Shown here: piece by piece, positions 30,311 to 42,074 of the stretch | How the letters are laid out: each line of letters starts with the position of its first letter | Numbering within the stretch: position 1 is the stretch's first letter | Assembly: GCF_036669915.1 (NCBI RefSeq) | Contig: NC_089322.1 | Location: 14,050,678-14,114,677 of the forward strand | Length of the DNA: 64,000 nucleotides | Source: Pocillopora verrucosa | Lineage: Eukaryota; Cnidaria; Anthozoa; Scleractinia; Pocilloporidae | Reading direction: 5' to 3' | Translations under genes and position numbers: made by a program | The notes under the pieces: generated by a model | Databases searched by the model: none | What the model saw: only the letters and a program-made list of their open reading frames with translations | Told to the model about the DNA's origin: nothing

Positions 30311-31310
30311 ATGGCTTCGTTTTCAACATTTCTCAGAAGAGTGGCTTTCTTAGGTCTGATAACTATACAGAGCATACTTCTATCTGCTTATCTCGCGAAG
30401 TATGAGGGCAAATATAGTTGGTATTTCATAGCCTTTTCCTTTGGCTCAGCAGTTGTTGCTTGGATTGTGTGTCTATATTTCAAATCGCTGTACCTTGGTT
30501 GGCTGTTTCGAATTTGGGGTCTGTATATCGTGGCTTTGGTTGTAAACATCGCAATGGTAGTAATAATGCTCGGAGATAGAATCAGCAAGACCGAGTTTTT
30601 GAGTCCAAACGTATTTAAGGCGATTCTGTGCATTACACCACTTCTGCTACTACTGTTGCCGAACACAGGCGATCTCGACGATTCTCACGAAAATCATAAA
30701 GAAACAGAGATTGTTTTCCTATTTGTGGTTGCCCATGACCATCGATCTGTTCGATAGAGTCGAGATGATACAGATCGTGTTAGAAGGAAGAGAGTACGAC
30801 CTCGGAATACCCAAAGCATTCAGTACAGCAATGTTCGCGTTGGCTTGCTTCTGTTTTATCATGTTGGTATCTCCCTGGCAAATGGTAGAAACTAGATTCA
30901 CCAAAGATTGGTGGAAACCTCGTTTCCGTACCAAATTGTATCGCAATGTTGTTCAAATAGTTTGCGTAAATGTACCTTTCTTGGTTATTCGTGCAGTGGT
31001 GTTCTCTATGTTTGGCAAAGACGAGTCCATCTTCATTGCCAAGAATGGCATAGGAATAGTCCCTTTCATTATGGAAATTCATGATCTACGCGATTTACGT
31101 AGGGTTAGACATGGAAACCAAGGAGACCAAAGTCAGTAAGGAGACCAAGGACATCAAGGACAGCAAGGAGACCAAGGGGACCAAGGAGACCGAGGAGACC
31201 AAGGAGACCAAGGAGACCAAGGAGACCAAGGAGACCAAGGAGACCAAGGAGACCAAGGAGACCAAGGAGACCAAGTAGTTTGTAGCTGTAGCTGTAGCTG
31301 TAGGCTGTAG
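30311..31310 (+). pseudogene. Class B gene B4 disrupted by a single-base frameshift
   Basis: Frame 1 (30311-30757) reads MASFSTFLRRVAFLGLITIQ through LLLLLPNTGDLDDSHEN and fails at EIVFLFVV. Frame 2 takes over with LWLPMTIDLFDRVEMIQIVL, then FGKDESIFIAKNG. Compared with B2 and B3 the break is one extra T in GATTGTTTTCC, near 30717. In the tail a TAA after DQSQ (31137-31139) interrupts GDQ units that continue in frame to VVCSCSCSCRL and a TAG at 31308. The poly(A) signal position reads ACATAAAT. Without the extra T the body would be full length, so a sequencing error in a T run should be excluded. Confidence 0.75.
31111..31277 (+). repeat. 9-bp minisatellite of B4
   Basis: About 17 units of GACCAAGGA type, irregular in the first 60 bp (CAGTAAGGA, CATCAAGGA, CAGCAAGGA) and homogeneous afterwards. 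It ends in a TGTAGC microsatellite. Confidence 0.8.
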
Positions 31311-31814
31311 CACCTCAATTTCACGTTAAGTTCTCAAAATGTACTCCAGCAACAAATTCCCATTTTAATCAGTCTCTTGTAACCTGATGTGAGTAGACTA
31401 CTTTTTGTTCCTCTATAGTTTTGTTTTCGGTTCTGAAAACTGTCCATATAGCTTACAATTAAAATGTTTCCCGATTATATCAGTTTATTGTGTTGTATCC
31501 AGTTGTATTTGTGTGATAGACAGGACCTTTTAACTCTAGGACTTGTGACTTGCGCTGAAATGGCAGTTAGTTTTAATAGCAGGTGACCGTGAACGATGGA
31601 ACTATATTCTACATGTATCAGTTACGATTGGGAAAGTGAATTGAACATGTACATAAATTTACATTTACGCGAAGAAGTTCTGTGAGGTTCATTCTATTCA
31701 AGAGAACTTGAAGACCTTTATCAGTTGATGGACAATATCATTTATCTATATCAAAGGAAAACATGAAAATCTATCTTTAACCCAAGTAAGAAAATATCAA
31801 AAGACAAAAGTTAG
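31311..31814. other. 3' flank of B4
   Basis: Conserved class B 3' flank with internal deletions relative to B5. No gene is seen. Confidence 0.45.
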
Positions 31815-32419
31815 GGAAAAGGAAAACTGGAGTATTGAAGAGGATGCTCATTAGGATCCAGTTGATTTACATTTTGTTTCGAGCAATATCAAACAAAATT
31901 TTTCAGGTTTTTAAAACACTTAAATGACTTAGAGCACCCCACCAATTATTTATCAAATCATGTATTATTTTGTTTATCATATAAACACAATAGCCCTATA
32001 CTGACAAGAAAAGCCGACTTTCTTCATGACTGAAAATAAAGGAATGGACAATTCCCCAATAAAAATCGTACAGTGGGTTGGCGCTAAGGCTCAGGATGGA
32101 AATAGTCGTTGAATCATGATTACAAAAAAAATCATGGACGTAAATTTAAATTTACAAAATTCTCATTCATCTTTACCAACAGAAGAAATCTTTCAGGTAA
32201 ACGGCCACATCGGCCTGTGGCAAATCTTCCAGTTGCCGATTTTCGCTCTCGGCGGCGAGAAATGCTGTTGTTAAAGCTACTTAATACTTACATTTCGGTT
32301 TTTTTTTCGTATACTGGTTTTCTTTCCCTCCTAGGAAAGTGTTAACATCACTGTCTGTAAGTGATACGGATTTTTCATTTTTAGCTGCCATAATCCGAGA
32401 AAATTCCCACAAAATGCTT
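31815..32419 (-). pseudogene. R1 copy 4
   Basis: The ATG at 32391 begins MAAKNEKSVSLTDSDV on the minus strand, so the start is intact, but later frames are broken. The upstream promoter half with the CACGTG hairpin is missing. The block is joined directly to R2 after CCCACAAAATGCTT. Confidence 0.45.
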
Positions 32420-32965
32420 CTCAAGCCATCCCGTCTACTCTTTTAATACTATAAAAAATACTTAATCAAGGCGCCATTTTTTTGCCCCCACCTCAAAATC
32501 GATATGATAAATTCTAATTAATTTTAGTTGTGGAGTATTAGCACATAGAAAACTATGCCTCTTGTTGTTACCCAAAGTAAATATGAAACCAGGTACAAAC
32601 TTAAGTCGGCGTTCCTCTTTTTTTATGTAATTGACGCCAAATTGATTTCTACAACGACATTGGACATGTATGATGAACCGTTCTACGCTACCGCGCAGAA
32701 AATATTTATGCAATTTCGATGAAAAGAATCGGTGGCCTTTAATTTTTAAATGAACCTTCTCGTCCTGCGGGAGGAGCTCAAAATCGAAAAAATACTCAAA
32801 ATGCTTCAAAAACGGGGGGAAACGGAAAGACAAGATATTAGTTTTTATTATATCCATTTTGGATGCAATAAATCACTGGTTTTCCTTGAAATCTGACTGG
32901 CTCCCATTGCTGCAATTTGTTCACCGATAGCACCTTTTATCTCTAAATCGCATCTATTTTTCAGC
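32420..32965. repeat. Dispersed block R2, copy 4
   Basis: Contains TTAAGTCGGCGTTCCTCT and TGCAATTTGTTCACC. It is joined to R1 in the same way as at 50396, which marks SD1b and the third copy as sharing this junction. Confidence 0.55.
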
Positions 32966-33589
32966 CAACGAGGAAGCTTTATTTTAATAAATAGTTAGGG
33001 ATAGTTATCAGATTCGGATGACCCAGACCGAAACAAAACAGTAACCAATCGCTGCTCAGATTCACGTTCATGTGACATCTTACCAAGGCAACAATAATAC
33101 ATTCATCTTGGCGTCCGAAGGCCGAACCACACTGAATGTACTAAACCGAGTGTTTTTCGTCTGAAAATTGCGATTGTAGCCAAAATTGTACAAATGGAAA
33201 GGTACAATTTCAGACCCATATTAGAATTGAAAAATATAATAGCTTCTTCTTCTTTTTTCTATCGTGTACTGAAATGAGAGGATTGCTTTGAATGAAAGCT
33301 TATCAAAACAAGCAAGAAGTTGGAAGATCTATGCTGCTATGGCCGCATCCACTCCTTCCTCTTCCATTTCTGATTTGGTCAATGAAAGGCTTCTCTCCAC
33401 CTCTCCGCGATGTTCCTCGCTGCAATGGAATGCCAAGCCTCAGGATGTGGATTATGAAAGCGCTAATTGAAACCTATTCTGGACCAGGAATACGCAAGTC
33501 AAGAGGAAATGTTCAAACAGAATGGTGACTCAGCTATTGAATCTATTACAGCAGAGTGAAGAAACATATGTCTCCACAATAAACAATAA

Positions 33590-33720
33590 TACTCAAATTC
33601 AAGGAGTTCATCAAGGAACACCAACAGAGAATGAAAACTTTCTAAAGCTACAAAATGTCCTAGCCCTAGTGCAAGACAATTTACAGAGCAGAGACTTCGA
33701 GCAAGACTTCGTTGGATGAA
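33590..33720 (+). pseudogene. Short TRIM-type fragment, SD1b copy
   Basis: Frame GVHQGTPTENENFLKLQNVL, ALVQDNLQSRDFEQDFVG and a stop. It is homologous to 51585-51690 and breaks at the same base as 9330-9440. Confidence 0.45.
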
Positions 33721-35650
33721 AGAATCTCAATGAAGGGAAAAATTAAATAACCTATATTTCATTAAAAACATGAAAGAAAACTTCCATTGGTAAATTATAG
33801 CATGGAGAAAAGTAAGAACAATTTGTTTCATAACACTTTTTGCAAAGTTGAAAATCATCTAATCATCAGAACATAAGAATAATCACATAAAACTACCTCA
33901 ATCAAGGCCATTCAAGAAGATTCATTATTTTCAAATAAACAAATACAGTAAAAGTGGGGAAAAAATTTTTTTTGTGCTTTTGCAGCTAGAAACTAAATCT
34001 TAGACCCATAACCTGCGGTGAAATGAAGCAAAATGTTAACACCCGATGCCATGGTCGGAGCAGTTACACAGTTTCATGTAAGTCAACAACAATAATGGAA
34101 ATGATGACCCAGATATGCAGAAGGAAATGTTCAGTGATTGAACATAAACTTCATGATCATGATCTTTCAGAATAAAAGTTCCTGCTCAGCGTGCATATCC
34201 TGCTTAAGTTCACTGACACACTGAATTAAATTGACACACTAATTTGAAGCACAGTGAAATATCTGTAAAGAGATATTAGGGATTTATTGAAACAAAACAA
34301 TAAAATACGATACAAAAAGTCCAAAAGATCATCTAAAAAAATAACATAAGATATATTTATTTATGCTTTCAGTAAGTCATATGTAAGGCAGATGAATTGA
34401 TAGTTCCTTGACACAACATGGAATTGAATTTGTTGGAAACCTAACACCTGCATCTCATTAATTTTCATGAAACGATACTTAAACAATTCAACACATTTGT
34501 TGTCTGCTTTTTCTAAATTGCGATTAAATCTGGACTTTGATAGATGAAGGAATAGCCATGAAGAGGATATGCTACAGTATGTACCACTAAAACCAAATTA
34601 TATTTTTGTTTATTGAAACCCAATTTAGTTTATTTACATTTCATGTCTATAAAAAAAACTACTTGCGTACTTGAATTGGTAAAAAAAAAAAATTTCACTA
34701 TCTTCTCTGAATAACATAAGGAACCATCATTGATTTTAAAAGGTTTCCTTACAAACTAAGTATAGTCCAGTGATAAGAAATCGTTAATTAGACAAAAAAT
34801 GTTCGAATGATAAAAACAGAGATTTAAAGCATCGTAGAAAACACAACATGGCGGTTGGCGACTGATTAAGAGGTAAATCAAGACCACTCCATGCACTTGT
34901 TTTCCTGCAGGTTGCATCATGATAATTAACAGTTGAATCGAAAGAAAATATATTGAAGAACAGTTCCAAAATTTTTTTTTGACTCCGGAAAAATTTATTT
35001 ACCAACCTAAACTTTGGGGCAAAGTTGAAAGACATACCTCAATCAATCAAACGTGTCATTTCATCTGTCCTGTTATTTCTATACTTAAATTTTCGCCCAT
35101 ATCACTCCTTGATGACCACCATCTTAAACACTCGCGAAGATAAGTATCTATTTACTAATTTCCAATCGAATTATAGTACATATGGCGCGTAATAACGAAT
35201 AAACAGCGGACATTTCGGATTAGGTACGAAAGTCGGTCAGCACAAAATGCAGACTGGGTGCAAACTACAGACCGTGAATTTTAAAGTGTTTTTACGTCTT
35301 ATACGTGATAACATTTCATCTAACAACTAATCGAGGGTCACGCAATCGCTTTTCCTCGATCATCTTTCACGATCATTTGCGCTATTGTGGAACATTCCTT
35401 GCCCGCTTCTTTATAAATTTTGTTTTCAACAAGGCGGTCATTGCATTTGGTTTTTAACAAAGTGGCCAGAATCGTTCTTAATAGAATTTGAAGCCTTCGT
35501 ATAGCCTGATAAATTCGTACTAACCCGCGGCCAACTTATGCCTTCTCAGGGTTGTCATAAAATTTTGAGTAACCGGACTGTGATACAAAGAAGGCCGCAC
35601 TAAAAAGTTCTATTTCCATCGTTTTCATGTGATGAATTGATATTATCAAC
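33721..35650. other. Unidentified tract, duplicate of 9441-11395
   Basis: No gene is called. The minus-strand frame at 34784-35035 shares its first 20 residues with the 10.7-kb copy and then diverges by a frameshift. Confidence 0.35.
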
Positions 35651-35654
35651 CAAT

Positions 35655-36685
35655 GAGAACCAAAAAAAAACCAAAGTAATCACAACTACTAATCAGAACA
35701 AAAGCTTACCATGATTATTAACCAATGAGAACTCAAACTAGAAACAGGCAATCTCCTTAAAGCGCGGGAAATGCGAATGACCAAGTCATGATTGGTTTTA
35801 ATTTCACATTTGATTGCCAATTGTTTCTGTTTGAAACAGAAGCTAGCTATCAAGTCGATGGCCCCCATCGGAAAAGAAGCTATGAACAGTCTCGTTTGAA
35901 TTTTTTGCTGTAACGAGACGAGGCAAACATTTCGTACAACATGGAGATGTTTTAGCTTACGCTTTAACGCAATGATATTAGATTTTTTATAGACATTTTT
36001 CAGTGTAGGGGAGAGATTGTTATATTCATTGAGCCACTTTTTCTTGCAGACAGTTTCAATTTTGGAACAAAGGCCGACGATGACTGAGAGTAAATTTCTT
36101 TAATTTCACATTTGATTGCCAATTGTGACACAAGTTTTCTGGACCAATCACACAATGAAGTATGGCTAAACAAAAGCAATCTAGCAGCACTTCGATACTC
36201 AGTTGGAAACTGCTCTAACAAGGTTAGTTGGTAATCCAAGCATTCTCATAGTTTACTCTCAGTCATCGTCGGCCTTTGTTCCAAAATTGAAACTGTCTGC
36301 AAGAAAAAGTGGCTCAATGAATATAACAATCTCTCCCCTACACTGAAAAATGTCTATAAAAAATCAAATATCATTGCGTTAAAGCGTAAGCTAAAACATC
36401 TCCATGTTGTACGAAATGTTTGCCTCGTCTCCTTACAGCAAAAAAATCAAACGAGACTGTTCATAGCTTCTTTCCCGATGGGGGCCATCGACTTGATAGC
36501 TAGCTTCTGTTTCAAACAGAAACAATTGGCAATCAAATGTGAAATTAAAACCAATCATGACTTGGTCACTCGCATTTCCCGCGCTTTAAGGAGATTGCTT
36601 GTTTCTAGTTTAAGTTCTCATTGGTTAATAATCATGGTAAGCTTTTGTTCTGATTAGTAGTTGTGATTACTTTGGTTTTGGTTTT
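35655..36685. repeat. Long palindrome, arms about 435 bp, spacer about 157 bp
   Basis: The left arm 35655-36094 is mirrored by 36252-36685. The inner boundary reads TGACTGAGAGTAAA on the left and TTTACTCTCAGTCA on the right. The outer boundary reads AAAACCAAAGTAATCACAAC on the left, with its complement GTTGTGATTACTTTGG on the right. The spacer is an inverted version of the 11850-11960 interval of SD1a. In SD1a the same locus has arms of only about 160 bp. Confidence 0.8.
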
Positions 36686-38800
36686 CGATACTCAATTGAA
36701 AAGTGCTCGATGATTGGCTGGCAGTAGAGATCACGATAGATTTTTTTTGTAGGAAACACAGTTGAAATGCGCTCTTTGAGAATACAGTGTTTTCTATCCG
36801 TGTGTACATATCAGAACTGCAAGTAGAGTAATGAACTATTTTTACCGAACTTTGCTGTATGTTTGGAATGAGAAGTTGTTTTATATATAGTCGGAGGTTG
36901 AAGTAGCTTTTCTGCGAACTGATCTTATGTGCTGATGTTCTCTGCATTCGATGTTCTTACGTGTTTAATAATTGTTTTTGGTTTAAATACGTATTCAGTA
37001 AGGATAGATCTAGACTGAACGGAACATAATTTTCATGCTGATGGATACAATTTCTGTGTAGCTTACACGAAGTGTAAACCACGCTATGTCATGATCTGAG
37101 ATATTTATTCCTGGCTGGATTTGTCACGGTGAACAGAGCGCTTGTCACGTGGTTTACTAACGTCGAAGATAGGTTCCAGTGTACGCTCGGCTAAGTTACG
37201 TAAGCTTCAAAACTTCAGAAAGCAACCATTTGGCAATGGTGGCTATAGCACGCTGTCGAAGATCGTTTTTTTTTTTATAAAGTTTTTCGTTCATCTTTGT
37301 GGCTAAGATTTCACACGCCGGCTTTCCTGCAGTCGGCTTGTCTTCTAAGTGCAGATTACAGCGTGGAGTTGTGCTCTCACAGGCCAACCTTTCACGGTCT
37401 GGACCTTTAGCGCGGGTCGCGTCACATTGAAACTTAGGAGTCATTATTGACTCTCTGTGCGGTCACTTTTCACCTAAGTCATTTACCGGAACGTTGTTTA
37501 TCCTGAATTTCTGTTTATACCACATGGTCAGGAAGAAAATTACATTTCATTCACATAACTTTAATTTGGTTGACTCACTGGCATGAAATTACACTTTCAG
37601 TAATAAGAAAACTTGAAAGATTCTGATAGTTTAAACATATGATACCATCATGCACTTGCCTGTACACTGAACTCTGCTGTGTTTAAGTTATGTCTCTGAT
37701 TACTGTTCCTGGAATCTATTATGGTGACACTCTATCTCTTTTGAACTTTCTGTTAAATAAAACCTCCAGGTCAAATTGTAAATCTTATTTGGTTTAAAAT
37801 TATTAGCAACGTTAATGTAATGTTACTTCAGAGTACTTATCTCAACATATAATTCATTAAAATATTGCTTGTGTTCTGATCTTGTAATGCACCTATCTTT
37901 TTCCCCTAGATTCTTCCATTTGCAACCTCATATCTACCTACCTGAACTAAATTTTTCTGTGTTCTTTATGGAAAATACAGTCCCATAAAACCTAAATACA
38001 ATAATTATAATAAACGTTTTGCTCTCAACCAACTGAAGGTTGAACTTTATGCCCTAATGGACAAAGGAAACCTGCAATCAGCATTGTGTTACTTTACATG
38101 TATGTATTGTCCAAAATTAGTCATACATTCAAACCAAATCAAGCTACCGATGGCTTCTAATGTAGATTACATCATTTCTCAAATGTCCCTGCCCTTCTGA
38201 AAAGTTTTGTCCTCTTGTACTGGTACACAAAATGTTAAAAATCTTCATATTAAAAATATTCATATGAAATGCTTCCCTAGAGTTCATTTCACATCACTTG
38301 CCTTGGAAAAGACAATCAACCTACAATCGTTACGTAAACATGATCATGACTGAATCTATCAGGCCACTATGAGAGATTATGTTGATGTTTTTTCATTTCC
38401 AAAATCCTCAGGTTACGCGTGCAGACTTTGTTGTCAAAATGAGACCTCTATAACAAAGTTTGGCCAATAACTCTCATCTTCAGAATGAACAATTCAGGAC
38501 GTTTATTTGCTAGTTATCTTGTGTTATTGATGAACAGGATCAATATTGAAAACTATCTAATCTTAATCAGATATTAGCTCTTCTAATAGAAACCCAATGA
38601 GACACCAGATACAAAAAAGGAGCTCAATTTCATAAGCCACACATGTACGCGGACCTATTTTATAGTATCTCTCACTCGTGAGAGATATTGTCGACACTCA
38701 AGGATAAATTCGTATTAAACTGCGGCCAAGTAATACCTTCTCAGTGTTGTCAAAAAGATAACTAACCGGACTGGTCTAAAAGTGGTTCTTTGCATTACAC
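36686..38800. other. Unidentified tract, duplicate of 12118-14200
   Basis: Collinear with SD1a. Apart from the small ORF at 37196-37444 no frame is conserved. Confidence 0.4.
37196..37444 (-). CDS. Small hypothetical ORF, SD1b copy
   Basis: This minus-strand 82-aa frame starts MTPKFQCDATRAKGPDRE and ends SEVLKLT. Against the 12631-12876 copy it has G to D, T to A and D to Y changes and one added Lys in NEKLYKKKND, caused by a 3-nt length change in a homopolymer. Frame retention supports it only weakly. No domain is recognised. Confidence 0.22.
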   Translation of the reverse strand: MTPKFQCDATRAKGPDRERLACESTTPRCNLHLEDKPTAGKPACEILATKMNEKLYKKKNDLRQRAIATIAKWLLSEVLKLT

Positions 38801-38845
38801 CTTTGTTTTTTCGGTTTTAGTGAATCGCATACAGCCAGAAATCTG

Positions 38846-39094
38846 GTCGAATCTCAAGAGTACCAGCGGTTGTCCGTTTAGTTATCTATCGATCTTTTCG
38901 GTGAAGTTGTTATCTTGGGCATTGTAACCGACGGCAAGGAAAATGGTCTCGGAATTTCGAAAGAGTTTGGGACAGGATTGATCGTCATGGCTTCCTTGAG
39001 TTTTCTGTTGACCCTGTTACAAAATGGTGGAAGCAACCTCGGCAACATTGATGGATGCGTTTCGCGTAGTGAAAAAGTGGTGATTGCGCCTTAA
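38846..39094 (+). pseudogene. Class A pseudogene A4
   Basis: SD1b copy of A3: LSIDLFGEVVILGIVTDGKE, GLGISKEFGTGLIVMASLSF, LLTLLQNGG. It has the same upstream stop and the same terminal TAA. Only a few synonymous or single-residue differences from A3. Confidence 0.62.
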
Positions 39095-39625
39095 ACACAA
39101 TCAAAAAAGAAGTATTGTTTAAATTTTTCTGAGAGGCAAGAAGGTTTCATCGCTTTAGGGTCTGTTTGTGACACCACAACATTTGCGTTCGTGAAAAGAT
39201 ATCTCTCTGCGAAATATCATCTATTTTGCCGCTCTAAACAGTGTATTTTATGTTTTTGGAAGTGTAAAGAGTTGGTATTTTTAAACTCTACAGCTTTGTT
39301 TTAACAGTTGATAAAAACAATTATGCAGAAAAGCTTTCGGGTGTTGTTGTTAAACTCTCATGGTCTTTCGACCCAAACAGTTTACAATCCTAACTGTCAG
39401 ACCAAATTGATCATATTATGCAAGCTGAACGCCGTTCATCAAGCAAAGAAACTCCCCAAAATTTCCAACATTTGAGAGAAGTTAACACTTCCTGTTCCAT
39501 TTGAAAAGCAAACGTCACTTAGATTCGTTACAACGATATTATCAAGATCATAGGCACTCTACTTTGATTACTCAAAATCTAGCTTAGTAATCGTCACAAC
39601 CACAACACTCGCAGATTGATCATAT

Positions 39626-39923
39626 CTCAAAGATATGCCTTTCCAAAGTTATCTTCAATCGATTCGTCATCTCCAAATATGATCACAACGAAAATTACGA
39701 AACCAACGATGTAACACGTCCAAACACCAAATTACCGCTGTAAGTTCTTGTGGTCGAAAATGATGTAAAGCCTTAGAGCAATTGCAGAACAGAACCGGGC
39801 GAACAATCCATAAAAACTATCTTTGTGTTTGTATTTTGCGGGATACGAAGCCAGCGAGTAGGCTTGGAGGCTTACTGAGACGAAGAAAAGGAACCTGCTA
39901 ATGTAGACTAAGCACGAGGCCAT
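39626..39923 (-). pseudogene. Class C pseudogene C4
   Basis: From ATG 39923: MASCLVYISRFLFFVSVSLQ, AYSLASYPAKYKHKDSFYGL, FARFCSAIALRLYIIFDHKN, LQR and a stop, then FGVWTCYIVGFVIFVVIIFG and a final stop. The first stop of C1 is absent here (TAC for Tyr), so C4 is slightly less decayed. The second stop is shared and thus older than SD1. Confidence 0.65.
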
Positions 39924-40346
39924 GAGAAAAATATCATTTTTAATAAGAATAATATAAGAAAGTCCAATAACAAAGTTGATGCTAAAATAATTGCATCGAA
40001 GTAAACTTTACGCCGAATTCAAGAAAGTTTCCTAGAAAGTGCAATACAATGAAGTAATCTTATCCCAGAAAAGCAGATGTGAACAAATACAAAGAAAAAG
40101 CCAGAATCGCTGATTAAAGAAGCTACATAGGAATATAAAGTCTCCAGCAGCGACCAAATTACGTATGCATCTGAGCTTTTGGAATACTCGGGTAATTTAC
40201 ATTTACATTTTTTGATCAGGATAGATGTGGCGTTTCCTCATTCGCTGCTAAGTTTTTTTTCTTATAAATATACTGTATCTAAAGCGATTGCAGTGATCAG
40301 CACAATTTGCCTCTTCTAGTTTCAGACAGCTGTCAGGCATATAAAT
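39924..40346. promoter_or_regulatory. Divergent C4/B5 intergenic region with class B module
   Basis: The module begins at 40128 (TAGGAATATAAAGTCTCC), followed by GGAATACTCGGGTAATTT, a CTCTTCTAG tract and CATATAAAT directly before the ATG. It is nearly identical to 15341-15748. Confidence 0.48.
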
Positions 40347-41531
40347 ATGGCTTCGTTTTTAACATGGCTCGGACGATTGGCTTTCTTCGTTCTGATAACT
40401 ACACAGAGCATCTTTCTGTCTGCCTATCTCGCTAAGTATGAAGGCAAATCCAATTGGTATTTCATGGCGTTTTCCTTTGGCCCAGCAATTTGTGCTTGGA
40501 TTCGTCGTCTATGGTTAAAATCGCTGTGCCTTCGTTGGTTCTTTCGAATTTGGGGTCTGTATATTTTGGCTTTTGTTGCAAACATCGCAATGGTATTAGT
40601 AATCGTCGGGGATAGAGTCAGCAAGACTGAGTTTTTAAGTCCAAATGTATTGAGGGCAATTCTGTGCATTACACCACTTCTGCTACTACTGTTGCTAAAC
40701 ACAGGCGATCTCGATGATTCAGCCGAAGGTAAGAAAGGAAGAGAGATTGTTTCCAAGCTATGTTTTCCCATGGCCGTCGATCTGTTCGATGGAGTCGAGA
40801 TGATAGATATCGTGTTAGAGGCGAGGGAGCATGACTTTGGAATAACTAAAGCATTCAGTGTAGCAATGATCGCGTCGGCTAGCGTCAGTTTCATCATGTT
40901 GGTAATTCCCTGGCAAATGGTAGAGACTAAACTTACCGAACAGGGGTCGAAAACTCGTTTCCGTACTGCAATGCTCCACAACATTGTTCAAATAGTTTTC
41001 GTAAATGTACCATTCTTGGTTATTCGTTCGGTGGTGTTCATGTTTGGCAAAGACGAGTCCATCTTCATTGCCAAGAATTGCATAGGAATAGTACTTTCCC
41101 TTATGGAAATTCGTGATCTACGCCATTCACATCAGGTTGGACATGGAGACTATGGAGACCAAAGAGACCAAAGAGATCAAGGAGATCAAGGAGACCAAGG
41201 AGACCAAAGAGACCAAGGAGACCAAGGAGACCAAGGAGACCAAGGAGATCAAGGAGACCAAGGAGACCAAGGAGACCAAGGAGACCAAGGAGACCAAGGA
41301 GACCAAGGAGACCAAGGAGACCAAGGAGACCAAGGAGACCAAGGAGACCAAGGAGACCAAGGAGACCAAGGAGACCAAGGACATCAAGGAGACCATGGAG
41401 ACCGAGGAAACCGAGGAGACCAAAGAGACCGAGGAAACCGAGGAGACCAAGGAGACCGAGGAAGCCGAGGAGACCGAGGAAACCGAGGAGACCATGTAGT
41501 TTGTAGCTGTAGCTGTAGCTGTAGGCTGTAG
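40347..41531 (+). CDS. Class B multi-pass membrane protein with long GDQ tail and Cys-Ser end (B5)
   Basis: This intact frame of 394 aa is the longest in the cluster. The membrane body (1-266) closely matches B2, with the core VDLFDGVEMIDIVLEARE at 144-161 and KDESIFIAKN at 235-244. One notable change is GITKAF for the otherwise constant GIPKAF. From 267 the tail runs about 115 residues of GDQ with RDQ, then GNRGD, GSRGD and RGNRGD variants near the end. Unlike B2 it does not stop at GTAGTTTAG but reads on through TGTAGC repeats to VVCSCSCSCRL. The three tail cysteines are new to the family and could be lipidated or cross-linked, which is speculative. AATAAA is at 41924-41929. Confidence 0.84.
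   Translation: MASFLTWLGRLAFFVLITTQSIFLSAYLAKYEGKSNWYFMAFSFGPAICAWIRRLWLKSLCLRWFFRIWGLYILAFVANIAMVLVIVGDRVSKTEFLSPNVLRAILCITPLLLLLLLNTGDLDDSAEGKKGREIVSKLCFPMAVDLFDGVEMIDIVLEAREHDFGITKAFSVAMIASASVSFIMLVIPWQMVETKLTEQGSKTRFRTAMLHNIVQIVFVNVPFLVIRSVVFMFGKDESIFIAKNCIGIVLSLMEIRDLRHSHQVGHGDYGDQRDQRDQGDQGDQGDQRDQGDQGDQGDQGDQGDQGDQGDQGDQGDQGDQGDQGDQGDQGDQGDQGDQGDQGDQGHQGDHGDRGNRGDQRDRGNRGDQGDRGSRGDRGNRGDHVVCSCSCSCRL
41145..41496 (+). repeat. 9-bp coding minisatellite of B5
   Basis: About 39 units, the longest array in the window. There is a homogeneous GACCAAGGA centre (41240-41375) and degenerate edges with GACCGAGGA and AACCGAGGA. Homogeneous centres with variant edges are typical of recent slippage. 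Confidence 0.9.
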
Positions 41532-42074
41532 CTCCTCAATTTCACGTTAAGATCTCAAAGTGCACTCCAGCAACAAATTCCCATTTTAATTAGTCTCTTG
41601 TAACCTGATGTGAGTAGACTACTTTTTGTTTCCTCCATAATTTGTTTTCGGTTCTGCAAACTGTTCATAGAGCTTACAATTAATTTGTCTATGTTTCCCA
41701 ATTATATCTTGTATAGATCAGTTTATTGTTTTTTTTCCAGTCGTATTTATGTGATAGAAAGGACTTTTTAACTCTAGGGCTTGTAAATTGCGCTAAAATA
41801 GCAGTTAATTTTAATAGCAGGTGACTGTAGATGACTTTGCCTTAATTCTTTTTCCTCTCTAGAAATAATAGAACTATATTCTACATGTATCAGCCACTAT
41901 TAGGAAAGTGAATTAAACATGTAAATAAATTTACATTTACGCGTAGAAGTTCTGTCGGGTTCACTCTTTTCAAGAGAACTTGAAGACTTCTATCAGTTGA
42001 TGGACAATATCATTTGTCTATATCAAAGGAAAACATGAAAAACTATCTTTATCACGAAAAGTAAGAAAATATTA

